A stretch of 64,000 nt of DNA. It comes from Chrysoperla carnea. Its lineage: Eukaryota > Arthropoda > Insecta > Neuroptera > Chrysopidae. Where the stretch lies: contig NC_058341.1 of the NCBI RefSeq assembly GCF_905475395.1, positions 33,743,501-33,807,500 of the forward strand, given 5' to 3'. Positions 33,851 to 48,800 of this stretch are shown in pieces. Position numbers and translations under genes: made by a program. Numbering within the stretch: position 1 is the first letter of the stretch; every line of letters begins with the position of its first letter. The notes under the pieces were generated by a model, which did not search any database, had not been told where the DNA came from, and saw nothing but the letters and a program-made list of their open reading frames with translations.

Positions 33851-36477
33851 CTACAAATCACACAAGACAAAATTTCATATTTAGAAATTATATAATAATA
33901 TTTACAAATTGTGCAATTTAGTGTCATAATTTTGTTAAAAAAATAATATAAAAAATATCAAGTAAAAATGAAATCTTCCAATATAAAAAAAAGCATGCAT
34001 TTCCAATTTAGTAAGTTTTATTCCCAAAGGAGGTAGCTTAAATTCCAATGTTTATCGAATGTTAAAATATTGTAAAGAGTTCGTTCAGTCCATATTTGTT
34101 TTTTATTTTCTCTCAAATTACATTAATTCAATAAATCTAAAATAATTCTAAACTTTAAACTCGGAGAAAAAGCACAAATCAAAATTTAGCTTAAATCAAC
34201 GTTTTTTTATTTTATTTTAGGTAAAGAACAATTCAATTTTATCCGACTCCTTTCAATTTTTACCATATTTGTATCTCTATTGATAAAGAAACGAACTGAT
34301 ATTCTAGGCAATAAATGCCTTATAACAGTTATATACATTGCCTATACTTTCAAAATAAACATAATTTTTATTACAACAATTCATGAGTTTTTCTATGAAA
34401 TTTTTTATTAATTTGATAAATTTTGTATTTAAATCATTTAAAAGATTAAAGATTATTTATTTTTACTGTGACCTCATATAATTTACCGACAACATTAATT
34501 AATTAGTTACAGATAATTTATTACAGAAAATGTTGTTTGAAATTCTTAATTAAAGTCATTACACGGTGACAAATGATTTATTAGAAAAAATGATTTATTT
34601 AAAATATAAAATAATATTTTATGGAATAAACATATGGATAATATGTGTCGATTTCAATATTAACTGGAGATCGATTTCAAATAATCTATATAAATATACC
34701 CGCCGGTAATTTGGTTTGGTTAAATCAATTAAAAATTACAAGGAATCAAGTTTATGAAGAGGAGATTGCAGTCCAGAAATGCCAGAAGTCGTGGATACTT
34801 AATTGATTAAAAATTCGATATGCCAGGAAGAAGGCAAGAATGTCAACATTTTTTAATTTTTGATAAAAGTTCAAACTAATAAATCGTCTTTTAGAAACTA
34901 AATTTATGAAAAATTTCAAATTGATCCTGAGAAGGGAGGTTTTGAAACTTTATTAAACGTATTTAAAATAAAATTAAATATTCACCGATATTAAATGCGG
35001 AGCGCATCAAAGAATTTTTCACCATAAAAAAGTGCAAAAATAAGTATTAAATAACAGTAATTTTCTTATCTTAAAATAATTAATATAATAAGTAATCTCT
35101 TCTCTTTGATGTTGATTATAAAAAATATAAATTGATAAATGAAGTACCTGTGATAATATTGCATATAAAAATATAAAATACCGTATTTATGAAAAATTCA
35201 CATCTGCTTTTTACAAAATTTAAGTTTAAATACAAAGAGTTATTTTTATATGAAAGCATATTAAATAAAAATCGAAAATTTCTGTTATTTATTAAATTAG
35301 GTGCTATTTTGTTATATAAATTTTCCAAAATTTATTTAAAAAAAAAAAAATACAAATTATTAAGTAAATATAAATATTTTCCCAATATAATTGTAATTAT
35401 TCTCGAGAATTCTTAAAAAAATAAAATTTTTATATGTATCGAATCAATGAAGTTTAACTTCTTATAGATCGTGAAATTAAATCAATTTTGCTGATTTATG
35501 AAATATTTTTGTAAAAATTTTCAGCAAAATCGATTCTGTTTACGGTAATAAGAAGTGAATGCTTCATAGATATATTAAGATGGTTTCAGCTTAAAATAAC
35601 TAGCTAGATCAAAAACAGTTTTTCTAAAAATACTAATTTCGAACATTAAATTGAACTTTTTTGCTTCAATTTGTCCAGAGGACAAGGATTGGAAAATCCA
35701 AATTATTAAAATATAATGTGAAAAATGCATAAAAAAATAATAATTTTAGCGTTTAAAAATGAAAAACTTTTTTTTTTTCAGTTATAAAAGTTATAATTAT
35801 AAAAAAAGCTTGTTCTTATCTGATTGTCATTTATTTCTAAGGTGGATAGAAATTTTATATTCCAGAGCATATATTGTACATAGACATTTAACTAGAAAAA
35901 TGAGCAGTAGAAAAATTAAAGTAAATTTTTTTAAATTTATCATAAAAATCAATCAATTCTTTTAATATAAATCAAGAAATTACCAAATTTAAAACTAAAA
36001 TTATGCATTGAACAGATGAAAATTGGTAAAGACCATAAGACCATTTTTACAATAATATTCACTTGTGTTACTCCTGAATTTTGGGCAACTCATTCCAACT
36101 CTCCATCTAGAAAGTTGAGCTTAACGAATAAATTTTTGTTATTGCCAGTTTCTGACTTGGTTATTTTAATACTAGTTATTTCAACTGAACACCAATAAAT
36201 GATAAAAAACTAATAATTAATTAAATTAAAATAAAAATAAAAATTTGAATATTTACCTGTGTTGTTTTAAATTATCCTGTCGTTTAAATGATTTACCACA
36301 AACTTCACATGTAAATGTAATATCTGGTGATTTATGTGTACGTTCATGTATCATTAAATTATATGGTTTTGTAAAACGTCGTTGACAATATTTACAAATA
36401 AATTCACATTTGGCACGCATTTTACGTCTGAACTCCCTACCACGATCTTCGTTTTCAATTTGCATTATAGCAAACAT
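33826..36477 (-). CDS. drm: Drumstick homologue, small odd-skipped-family zinc-finger protein
   Basis: Two exons, 36477..36257 and 33850..33826, join AG|A across a 2406 bp intron (CAG|GTAAAT donor, TTTGTAG acceptor) to give 81 residues. The start is the Met of [20 protein letters not shown]. Finger 1 is a standard C2H2 finger ([21 protein letters not shown]). Finger 2 is atypical: [17 protein letters not shown] is followed by RCSQC, so the last ligand is Cys. The protein ends CIWR. Size, opening MFA, both fingers and the short Cys/Trp tail match Drosophila Drumstick as I recall it. Known of the family: Drm binds Lines and frees Bowl, patterning hindgut and leg joints. No neighbouring odd, sob or bowl exons are seen in this window. 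Confidence 0.93.
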
Positions 36478-39400
36478 GATTTATTTGATTTTAACACAAT
36501 TTTATCACGTAGCGTAAAAATTTTGTAATAATTAATTACAAATCCAAAAAATCCAAAGAGTTGTAACCACTATAATTAATTTATCTTGTAAAATTAATTA
36601 CAAGACATAACTTTTTTCCAAAATAATAAAAAAAACACTTAATTTTTTTTCGTAATTGATACAACAATCAAAATTAATCGGTATTTTTATGTATGTGATT
36701 ATTTATAATCTTTTTTTTTGTAAGATTTGTGTGAAAATTGAAGAGATGCAGCACGAATGATGTTCTGTAAAACAGTGAAAGGTACAAATATTAAAAACAC
36801 TCAATATAACATGACATTATGATTGGTTAATATACATAAAATATTGTTATATACACACATGTATAGGTATACAATATACATTATTATACAGTATATAATC
36901 GTTTTGTTAGTTAATACATTATTAGTCAGAAGTTGAAATAATGAAACGCATCATTTTTATTCATTCAATAAATTATTTTTATACAGTAGTTTCATTCAAT
37001 ATTGATACCTGAGGTGAAATTTTTACTACACATGGTACAATTAACATGGTGCCAAAACATATAGAAATACATAATTTTTTACAGAATGAAATAAAATTCT
37101 GAGTAGAAGATCACTGCCCCCTTGAGAATTGCTAAATTGAAAATTTCATGTCAGTTAATTAAGGATATACGATCGCCAGGGCAATTTTGGATAAAAAGCT
37201 TGATTTTTTTATATGAAGTTGGATCAAGTATAAATCAGTTCTGAAGATTTTAGAAGGGTTGCCCGATTATTAAAATAAATAAATGACTTCAAAAGTAGGT
37301 ATATTTAAGATTAATAAGTAGGTATAAACGACTTTACGATTGCATTTATTAATAATGTGATTAATAATAATATGAACGCAACTAAATAAGGTTTCAATTT
37401 ATTATCTCCTTAATTTCCATGCGCCACCACCATATTTTTTGCTGCAATAATATTTGATTCGTATTTTTAGGTCCAAGCAAATGTAAGATCAGTGAGATTT
37501 AGAATTGTGTCAAAATTGATAATCGATATACTCTGCATAATTCGAGTAAGGAAATTTTAAGCTGAATGCCCACATTGTTCCATTTAAGTAGAAGCATAAT
37601 ATTTAATTTCCGATATACAAAATTTTGTTTAAGTTGTTCCCACGCATAGTTCAACATTAAGTGAAATTGCTATATATATCAAATGAAGTCATTGCGTATA
37701 AAACTTATATTTCTTTACCTTTTTTACTTAAATAACTAATACCCATACATTGTACTCTATTTGAAATAATATTCGTGCTAATAATCATTGAATACATCTC
37801 ATCGCACCATGTATTACTAAATAATGTTGTTTTTTTAAAAGTTTATGATAGAAAGTAATCATCTTGATTCTCGTAAATCGACAGTAAAAATAGCTTTACT
37901 TTTTAACGTGTCTGTAATGTTAAGTTACCAAAAAATGTATGGATGTGTGCCTTTTTGTCTGTCGGTATGTACGACTAAGGTACATTTTTTGCTGAACCAG
38001 GAGAGGAAGGTTGTCTAAAATGACCCCCCTAAGAAAAAATGTAATTTATAACCAAATTATTCGACGTATGTACAACGTCGAAGTATTGTCCACTTCTTTT
38101 TTTTAATTGTTTCAATATGGTATGTAAATTTTTTTGATCTGTTCAAATTTTTATAACTATTCAATATTTCTCAAAAGGGGTCGTTTTGACCGACCTTGCA
38201 AGGATAGTGGGTAAAATAATCCCATTGTATTTTTTATCAGATCACATAAAATATTAACTGTTCTTTTCCATTGCATCAACACATTCAAGACCCATTACAT
38301 GATGAGGGATCATTTTATCTATTATATTTTACACACAAAATAAGGATCATTTTAGCCTATATAAAGGGGATCATTTTACCCGTAACGACATATTTGAATT
38401 TTGTCATAAAAACTGACTTTAAAATTTATTATACGCCTATGAAAATGTGTTATAATATAATTAAAAGTCAACAAAAGCCAAGAGTAAGAACAGCCAGCCG
38501 GTCAATGTTAGTATAATTTTGTTTATGTCGCTGAGAAATACTACTATTACAACTACTTTGAGTGAGACTCATCGGCAAGAAAAACCTTAATATAATTGGT
38601 CTGACCGCTAAGGTACATATCCATCATAGCTTGTTTTTTTCTTGTTTTTGATGAATACTTTCTTGTTACGGTAGTTAATAAGTAACTTCGTTTTGTTTTG
38701 TTTTTTAAAACTTATTTCACTTGGTAAATAATATTTACTAAGAGATGTGAAAAAACTACCATATTTTATGAAAAGTAGCACATTTATTAAATTTACGCAT
38801 GTGTTGTAATAACAATAATAATAATGTCAGAGAGTCCACAAGCGTGATCTGTACATTATTATCCGCATCTTCAGAGGGCATTTCATGTGTACATGATTGT
38901 TTTTATTTTTTTTTTTTTTGTAGAATTGTAGGTTGTTTTAAATATTTTTGTTGCGTATTGCATTTTTAACATATTTATTTGTAAGAGATATTGTTTTTTA
39001 TTCGTGTTTTATTATTAATTAGCTAAAAGTATTTAACATGCCAGGGAAAATATTTGCTTGGAAATTTTATTTGAAAAAAAAATCCATATACAGGAGCCGC
39101 ATATTTTCGAAAGTACACGAATATTAAATTACTTTGTTTCGCCAGGTTTGTTCATGACAATAAAGGCATATATAAAAACATGGTAAAAATATGCTTGCAA
39201 AGGAATGTCTTGCGCAGTCCCAGAAAAGCAGTTGTAGTTGTATTCTTACAACAAACAAAATTGCATTGCTCCCTTACATAGCTCGGGGTATCTAATGAAG
39301 TAGAGATATGACTCATCAATAAAATAATTTTGATCTTTTCCAAAGGTCTTTAAATATGTTTTGGAAGGGACAACAAATAAAATTTATTCTTATCAAATTA

Positions 39401-42299
39401 GATTTTCATTTTGTCATACCCGGAGAACGTAGGAAGAGTACCGTTTTCTTCGTGAGTGATTGCTTCACATTCATGTGAAAAATATTTGATGTATTTTCAT
39501 GTTTGGCTAGCAAAAGCGATGGGTTTTAATTAAAAACTTCTGTAGCCACGTTGAGCGATTTTTGATAGGGGTAAAACGTATGATTTTGCATCACCTCGGA
39601 AGCGATATGCATACCACGAGAAATACATACCAAGTCGAAAGCATTCGTTTACGCCGGATCACTAAAGTTAGGCAATATTACACACAGTCAGTATTTAAAT
39701 GGGAGACGATTTTGGAGCACTGTGTGCTGTTGTCTTTTTATTATCTATAATAGTTTTTTTTACCCATTAATTATTCACACTACAATTAACGTTTTCATTC
39801 AACCGATAGAATAGTAGATAGGTGAAAAATCGAACAAGGTGGGTGTCATTGTACAGTTTTTTCTAGTAATTTTTACATTCACAATTAAACGATTATAAAT
39901 TCTTCAATGTAGTTAAATTTAATTGTACCATACTGTATACATCAACCAACGCATTATATAAAAATAAAATAAAAAATATATTTATTTTATAGAGAAAATA
40001 TGTTTGAAGATTACTCATACAACTGACAATAATACGGGGCGTTACATTATACAAAAAATTTATATGAATGAATTGAACGTGAATTATATTATTTTATAAA
40101 ATACTCATTTCTAACCAAATATTACTAGCTTAGGCTGTGTGTGTGCATGTATCATCCGCATAGTGGAGTATGTATGAATCTTTTAAAGAAATTGTATTTA
40201 AAATATAAATTAGCATATTATATAAGAAGGTGCAGTTTTATATTATTATTATATACTTATACGTGTTGGGTTATTATAGAGAATATATCATTTATCGATT
40301 GACAGACGGACAAATGGACGAACATACTGATCAATACAGAGTGTTCCAACCCTAAAGTCTATGATATTATTTAGCGAGTTGATATCTCTCGACTGAGTAA
40401 AAAAAATCTTACTGATTGAAGTTTACTTGGCAGTTGATGGTCTAATATGAAGTAAATATTTCCGAGTCTCAAAGTTTAATTCAAGAAAATAAGTGTTGGG
40501 TAAAATACTTATTTGCAACCAAACTAAGAACATATTTCCTTGCGACAAGTGCTTTTTTCCTGTGTAGGGAACATAGTCAAATATATGTGTACAGTTTAAA
40601 GCTTCAAAATTTTCTAGCTAATAAAATTATTCTGGTTATATCAAGTGAAAAGGTTTATCCCTGAAGAAAAGTTTATCCTTACAAAATAAGTATCTGAATA
40701 ATAGAAATTAAATAAGTATCTGAATAATAAACACTCACAACAGCTGATTTTGATCATATTTTGCTAGATCTTCATATTATATAGTATGTTGTATATACAA
40801 ATTTAGAATATTAAATAAATATTCTAAATTGAATGATGTCCAGCGAAATAAGCCATATGATTGGTTCCCTCAAAGAAAAGCAGGTTCATATTTCAACACT
40901 TCCTTCACTGACAACCCCAGCGCCAATTATTTTCCAATATAATGATTGTCGTCATAATTATTCTGAGCTTCGAAGACTTTGGTATTTTTACTCATTCTAG
41001 TCAAAACTAATATGTTTTTCTATTACCAATAAAGCATAAGCAAAAATAAACACACTTCGACGTTTTTAAATGCATCTACAACACATAAATTTTGAATTCA
41101 TTATGGAATAAGTAATGGCAGCGCCACGAAAAAAATGAATATTAGACGGTTAAATTTTGGATATTTATTTTCTGATTGAATTTCACTTGGCATCTGAGAG
41201 CGGTTACGATAATTTCATCTAATAGTGCTTATTCCAGACAAAAACTGCACTAGATATTATTTTAGAAATTAAAAAAAAAAACCAAGTAAAATCATATTTG
41301 TGTTTGTTACGCGTTAAGCGGAATCATCGATGGTTTTTTTTTGCTATAATAAAATCTCATTTATGTAAAAACACAGCAGAGAAAAATCATTTTTCGAATA
41401 ACTAAAAAAACAATCTAAAAAAGCCATCAAAGATTTGTATCTTTTTCTAGCAAAACAGAATTTGGCAGGGAAACATATATATGACGTCAAATACTATGTC
41501 AGATGTCTTTGCCTAATATTTGTCTAGTACAGAAGGTTCTTATAATGTTTCAATTTTAATAATTTAATAATATTAGATACACTCTGTATGCAGTATGGTA
41601 TACACATTATAGATTCATACTTATTTATTATTAAATATTGTGAAGATGAATCCCAGCCTACAATTTTATTGTTATACATACATATAATATAAAATAGTTA
41701 ATATTATATATTCTATATTATATTATTGTTATACGCGAGAAGTGTGGTTTATAGTAACATCAATTTTTAACGCCCCTTTTATTCACACACCACAGAATCA
41801 GAATCGGAATTATAAATATTTGTATTTTATTATATTTATTTATATTTTATTTTTTAAGAAGTTAGAGAATGTGAACTTTACGTTTTTTGAAATATGGGGT
41901 TCAACTTATTTGAATGAAAAATTTTTAAATGATTTTAAGGATGTATGTATGGGTATGAAAACTATATTCGAATTATTGGCTCGGAATTTTTCTGAAATGC
42001 TTATAAATGATATATGAATATTTTTACCATTAGAACTTAGAAATTTTAGCTCGCTTTTAAAATTGGATCAGTTTGTGAGCTCCCGAAAAAGGTTTTTTTT
42101 CCATCAAGTCAAATCTTCATCAGTAGATCAGTAGAAAAACTTTTTGGAGGGATAAGCTTTTATTGTACTAAAAAGTAGAAAATAAATCTTTCTATGAGTC
42201 ACTCAAGATTCCATCGGAACAAACATAGTTTCACACATACATTGTTTGCATCATTGTTGATTTTTTATATTGAGCGCCTCAAGCTTTTACTCATAGTCA

Positions 42300-42804
42300 T
42301 GTATCAATATTCTCTACTTTTAAGATCAATAAAAGCTTGTGTTCTAAAATGTTTTTTTTATTTAAATTTTTTTCAGTTATGTTTATTATACCATGTATAT
42401 GAAATATATCAAGGTATACTAAGTTTAGTCCCAAGTTTGAAACGTTTAAAAATATTGATACTATGAACAAAATTTTGGTATAGGTGTTCATAAAATCCCC
42501 TAATTAGTCCATTTCCGGTCTGCCTGTCTGTCGTCGTCTGTCTGTCCGTCTGTCGTCACAATTACTCAAAAACAAAAAGAGATATCAAGCTGAAATTTTT
42601 ATAGCGTGCTTAGGACCTAAAAAGTGAGGTCGAGTTCGTAAATGAGCAACATGGTTCAATTGGGTCTTGGATCCGTAGGACCCATCTTGTAAACCATTAG
42701 AGATAGTGTATCAGTGAATATTTTCTACTTTTAAGATCAATAAAAGCTTGTGTTGTGTGCTAAAATGTATTTTTAGTTAAAATTTTTTTCAATTGTGTTT
42801 ATTT
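42300..42804. repeat. Family C copy 3 with ~90 bp flanking direct repeats
   Basis: The element at 42388..42706 starts ATACCATGTATATGAAATAT and lacks the right third of the family. On either side lie related direct repeats, 42300..42387 and 42707..42804. Both contain TCTACTTTTAAGATCAATAA, then AAGCTTGTGTT, and end in CA(G/A)TTRTGTTTATT-like sequence. The repeats are far longer than a normal target-site duplication. Confidence 0.65.
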
Positions 42805-45800
42805 GAACATTATTTCAACTTATTTTTTAAGGATACACCGTTGACCTCACATTTTCTATTCAAAATTGATTTATATCAAAATGATTATAATCAAAATTAA
42901 AGAACATTCTACATGATTTGTTCAAATCTTATTATATTAAAAAAAAAGAACACTCTAGCTAATTTGCATAAAATTGAAAGATGTATAATATAAAATAATA
43001 ATAATAATACATTCATAGGTGGAGTTAAACAAATTATTATTAATGGTATTGGATGTGAGTTTATTTATTTATTCAGGGCGAGGAACATAAAAAACGCATC
43101 GTCAGTTTTCTTAACAAATGACAATCTATATAAAAATATGTTTCTTTTATATCTGTGTATGTATAACAATGCGTTTCAATGACATTGCAACAAGGTAAAA
43201 ATTTTTACTTTCATAAATAAAACAAGCTTAATGTACCTACAGTCAAACCTGATTCAAGAACATAGCAATAATTATTGTAATAATAATTTTTATGGGTTAG
43301 GTCTTGAACAATATAATTATTGTGAAAATAAATCGAAAGAAATCGAGTAAACTACTTCCTAGATGTATCTATTGTACCTCGCAACTTCGTCTACGTCACT
43401 TAAAAGCGAGGGAGAGAGAAAGAGAAAAGAAAGAAAAAAGAAGGGGGAAGGTTAGAAAGGGTGAAGCGTAGGCACCTAAAATACTATTGTATAGGAAAAA
43501 ATTTGAAGTAGATTGGACCAAGGAATCACGTTGTCCCATACAAATTTTGCCACCCCACCCTCTTAGGGGTAGAATTTCAGAAAATTCTTTTTTATCGGAT
43601 GTCATACAAAGAACACACCCTAAAAGTGTCAGGTCTCTACGATTAACGGTTTATAATGTGCGTTGATCCGTCAGTCAGTCATTCAGGACAATTCATTTTA
43701 TATAAGTATATAGGATACTGAGATTGAAATCCCATAATTTTTTTTTTAAAGTTATTCAAATTCATAACACTCATAAAAAATTATCAGGGGATAAATTATT
43801 GTTTAAGTGATTTTCTACAACTTTACTTATTATAAAAATTTCTAATTTCTTAATATTAACAGAAAAATTTATATTTTTCACGAATCAAGAAATCGATATG
43901 TTGTATTGAAAGAAGAACAATGTTTTTTTTTATAAGGATACCTTCATTTGATTTGCACGACTTAACAGTATGGCCTACAAAAATGATAAATACTCTCTTA
44001 AAATAAAATATAAATAGACTTTTTTCAAATATTTTCAAGTTAAGGTGGTTTGAATAAAAAGAATGATATGTGTCATCGAACACTCGGCATGAACTATGAT
44101 TTCCTTATAAATTATGTATTATTTAATAACAAGCACCAGTAGAATAACTACCAGGACAGAATGAAAAGTTATTTTGCAAAGTAGAATTTACGTGGGTGGA
44201 TTTCTACTTCGCGACTTTCTGAAGGAGGGGCGGGCACCGTAACCACAAGACTATGACCTTGAGAATACTATTAATATTTTAAGATAACAAACTATAAAAA
44301 AGGTGTCAGTCGATCGATCGGTCTGAGATAAGCAACATAGTTCCAAAAATAATTGACATTGAATCAATTTCATGTCAGTTCGATAAATATACATTAAAGT
44401 TTTTATGGACCACTGGGTACAAATATAACGTACATACAAGTAATGACTAATTTTTTTTGCAATTGTCTTGTAAAAAAAAGTTCACTTTTAATTAATTTAT
44501 AAAGTCGTGACTTTTATTCAAATAAAAGATATATTAAATATTATATCTTTACCTATAATAATATCATATATACAAAAATATCATAGATACTCCATAGTTA
44601 GTTAGTCATTTAGAGGTGTATCATAAAATTGATAAATGGAATCTATTTAATTATATTGAAAGATTTACGATTAAAATATCTTTAAAGAAGCATAATAAAA
44701 ATTAATTGAAAGCAATCATTCTATAAATAAATATGTATGTATGTATTTCTATTCAAATTTGATTTATAAATCGAAGTTGAACCTGGTTTTAATATTTTTA
44801 GCGATTTTTTAATTATTTGATTGAATGTTTTGACTTTTAAATAACAATGGGACTTAAAATAAGTCATTGCATGCCTATAGTATCTGTTAAAAGCATTCAA
44901 GTTCTCGCACGGATTATCCGTAAGCAATGTGTTTTTCAAGTTTGTTTGAAGGGAAGGTCATTGCTGTGTTTGTCATTTAAATATCATCTGCCTAGTGTTG
45001 TTTGAATCCCTATTATAATCATGCCTATTACTTTTATCATAATCAAAAGAGCTTAGCTATGTTCTAAGAAAATAAGCAGTTAAAGTCACCAGCTTAACTC
45101 CTCCTAAACGGATGTGCCGATTTTGATGAAATTTTGTGTGTGTGTTCAAGTGACTGGGAGGATGGGTTAGATTTACCATCAATTCGGTCCACTACAAAAT
45201 GTTTTTGAGGGTTCCGCGTCAAAAAATTAAAATTCTTGAAAAAAAAATGGTGGAAACGCATATAAATGATATATTACATTAGAGCTTACTATTCAAATGT
45301 ATTTAATTGCGCTCCCACCATATTTGCCTAGAATTATGAACTGAATTATTATGTATACTGTGTATATATGTGTATTTATATAATTCACAAGTTTCTTAGT
45401 TATCACTTCTATCGGCTGTACTCAATGACTTCCTCGCATGATTTTAGATCTAGTTTGCCAAGAAATGGATAATAGATTTAGTGAAAGTATAAAAATAAGT
45501 GACGTAAGTCCATAAAGTTAAGTAACATGAGTACAACTACATTTTAAATTCCGAATTTTCATAAATCTGTACCAATGTATAAGCTTTCAACAATCGATGG
45601 GCAGAGTTTTTTTTCCAATTTAGTATTCTCCGTAATTAAGCACACAAAGCCTCAAATTTTGAGTTGGTGTTAAAATTTTCTTTCCTGGCTTATAAAAAAT
45701 AAAATAAAATAATAGAAAGTTAAATTAGATTACCGTTTCAGTCAGATACTTTAAATATTTGACTATTTTATCACATTGTAAGGAATAAAAACTGAATGGG

Positions 45801-48800
45801 AACAAATATGTACATTCTCGACTTGAAAAATGTATACATTACTCTTCAAACTATAATGAACAATACAATAAAAAATCATAAGTATGCTTTCATAAAAATA
45901 TTCAATTACTCAAAACCGTGAATGAACACACAACTCTCAGAGTTTTTTCTTCTTCTCTATATTAATGACCAAAAACATTCCAAAGTATTTTATTGGTTTA
46001 TTCCATTATTGTATAAGAAGTACATTTCATGAAGAATCATTACATTAGAGTTCGTTTTTTTTTTTTTTGAATGTAAAGAAAGACTTCAACCTACATAAAT
46101 ATACTTAATATGAGATGCCGGCTTTAAACAGCATTAAATACAACAAAAAAGATTCTATTTAACCATCTTTTGTAAATCATAATGTAATTTGTGTCTGCAA
46201 TATTATATATAAAGGGAAAGTTGGTAAGGTAGGTCCAAAATATAAGTTGACCTCTCACTTTTTGAAAAACAAGGTAAACTTTTGTTGACATTTAAAATTT
46301 GATGAATAAAAATCAATAAAGTAAGCTTACATCTCTAACTTGAGTCCAACTTATTTGAGACATTTCTTGCAAGAAAAACTTTGATTACAAATATATACAA
46401 AATTAATTGAAATTAAAAAGAAATTTTTGTGTTACTATGTTAAAGAACGCGAAATTATCTATAAAAAGTCACTTTTTGCATGTTTAAGGCGGGTATCTTT
46501 AAATTTATAAAAATAATGTGAGATCATTATTTACAAAAACGCTCATATCTTACATGAACGAAAATTTCCTTGAGAATGAAATTTAAGCATATGGTGGTGA
46601 ATTGAATCACAGATTATAAAAAACTATGCAAATAAAAATTAAAATATTTTATGTCTCAAGTTTAAAACAGTTTTCATTACGCACAAATAAAATTTTATAG
46701 TGTTATTAATCAAGTTTCATTGTGTTTTTAATCAAAAAGTTCAAGAATATTTTATCGATGGAAATTAATTTTAACTTATTTGTATAACAGATAATTACCT
46801 TAAAACATGTTAACTATATGCCATATCAAATGTCAAATACATGTCAACATGATAATAATGGGTAAACATAATTAAAATAAGCATACTATTATCTTTAAAT
46901 TAAACTTAACAACATCCATCCATCGACAGAAAAATATCATTGACGTTAAGTAGGCTAAAATTAATCATGCGCTGGTTTAACACAATTTAGTGACTATTAT
47001 ATCTTTTTTTGTATCTAATGTTAAATGATCATTAATTTTTAATGTTTAGTTTCCTGAAAAAGTCTTAATTAAATAACGACGAAACGTTACATTCATTAAA
47101 CTAAAGTTTAATTCCTTCGTGTTTTTTGCCCAAATACATACATTATTAAGATTATTATTATACATTATATACATTATTGATAATTCCAGACTTTTTTCTC
47201 CGTCTTCTTCAGACGGAAAATTATAAAATTATTAGTCAAAAATATGGAACACCTTTACAACCATCCGATACACATTTTTTATTTATTTTATTTTTTTGTT
47301 AATTCAAAATTTATTAACAGTAACAGAACATAGAATGAGAGTCAGTCGATTTAAGAGTTCCTTTATTGTTGTCATTTGGCGTGTTATGAGCAGAGAGAAG
47401 TGTTAACGCGCGTTATTACTGTATATTATAAAAAAGAAACCTTTTTTCAAAAGAAATTGATATACGAAAAATAAAAAAAATATAAACAGCCTATTAGTTA
47501 TTTGGTTGTCAGCACATGTTTCTATAATAAGGTCTGAATTATTTGCCTATTCTTAAAAGTTGTAAGTACTATATGCGATATTTTATATAGATTTGAAACG
47601 CTTGTCCACTGTTTCAATGATCTATACGCTCCATACAAGGTGGCGCAAAAGTTGGCAATTTATTTTGGAAGTCGGTAACTATTGTAAAAAAGAAAACCAG
47701 AAATGGTATTGGATAGAATCTGGTTCAGTTTTTCAAAATGAAAAAATTAAAGAATAAATTGTTGGGGTCTTGAGGGTGTGCGGTTACGAGCATTTGTGTC
47801 TACATCCCAACCTGGTTAATCTTAGTTTATTCACAATAATACGAAAATTATTTATTTTGTCTAGGGAAAAAAATTTTCAGATTATTTGGTTAATTTAGAA
47901 AAAAAGGTCTTGACGTTTTTACAAGTAAAAACCAAAAATGAGATATATTGAAACTGATATGTATTGATATATTGAAATATATTGATATGTTCACTTCAGG
48001 TACTCTTTATATTAAAAAGGACTTGGAACAGAACTATAAAATGACAAATTTTCTTACCAAACGTCTTTTGACAAAAAGCTTTTCTTAACTTTTTCAGTCT
48101 TTTATGATAAATCGGTTTTTCTATATACGTTAACCTTATACAGCAGGATTTTCATTAAATAAAAGACAACGTTAAAATAATGAAAATTTCTCATTACACT
48201 TATAATCGGAAAATCGCCCTCTTTTAGTTAGAATAAAAGAATAATATTAGGAGTTATGGCCACTAATTAGGAAACATGGTTTCCGTAATTTGTCACCATA
48301 TCTCTACCACTAGTTTCAGTAATTTATCTTTATCCTAAGTTCATATTGTCAAACTTTTTTTTTTCTAAGCATCTTAGTAATGTTCATAAAATATTCTTTT
48401 CTTCTAAAATTTTTCATCCTGTAACAAGAAAATAACGACTTCCCGGCTAAGATTTTGTCAATATTTTAACGTAATTTACCATTGGATAAAACACTGAATC
48501 GAAAATTATTGTACAGAAAAATGGTGGAGGGACTGGGAACATCAAAAAAGTTTTTTCTGTTTCAATTCAAAAAAGGTTTTTTTTTTTTTTTATAACAAAT
48601 GATTCTATTTATATTTATACGTCGCTAGTTTAACCATTATTATCCCAATAGATCCAAATTTCGTGTGATTATATACATAATATATTATAGCGAATAATAG
48701 TTAAAAATATACAAAATAAAATATGCTAATTGTTTAACAAAAAAGAATTCTAATAGTTATTATTAAAATCTTAGATATTGTAGAACAACTTTACACACAT

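Noticed and set aside
41742-42017. 91-residue plus-strand open frame
   Set aside because: Composition mirrors AT-rich DNA and there is no recognisable motif.
43396-43605. 69-residue minus-strand open frame with a Leu/Ser-rich end
   Set aside because: It comes from a purine-rich simple tract plus a probable repeat tail.
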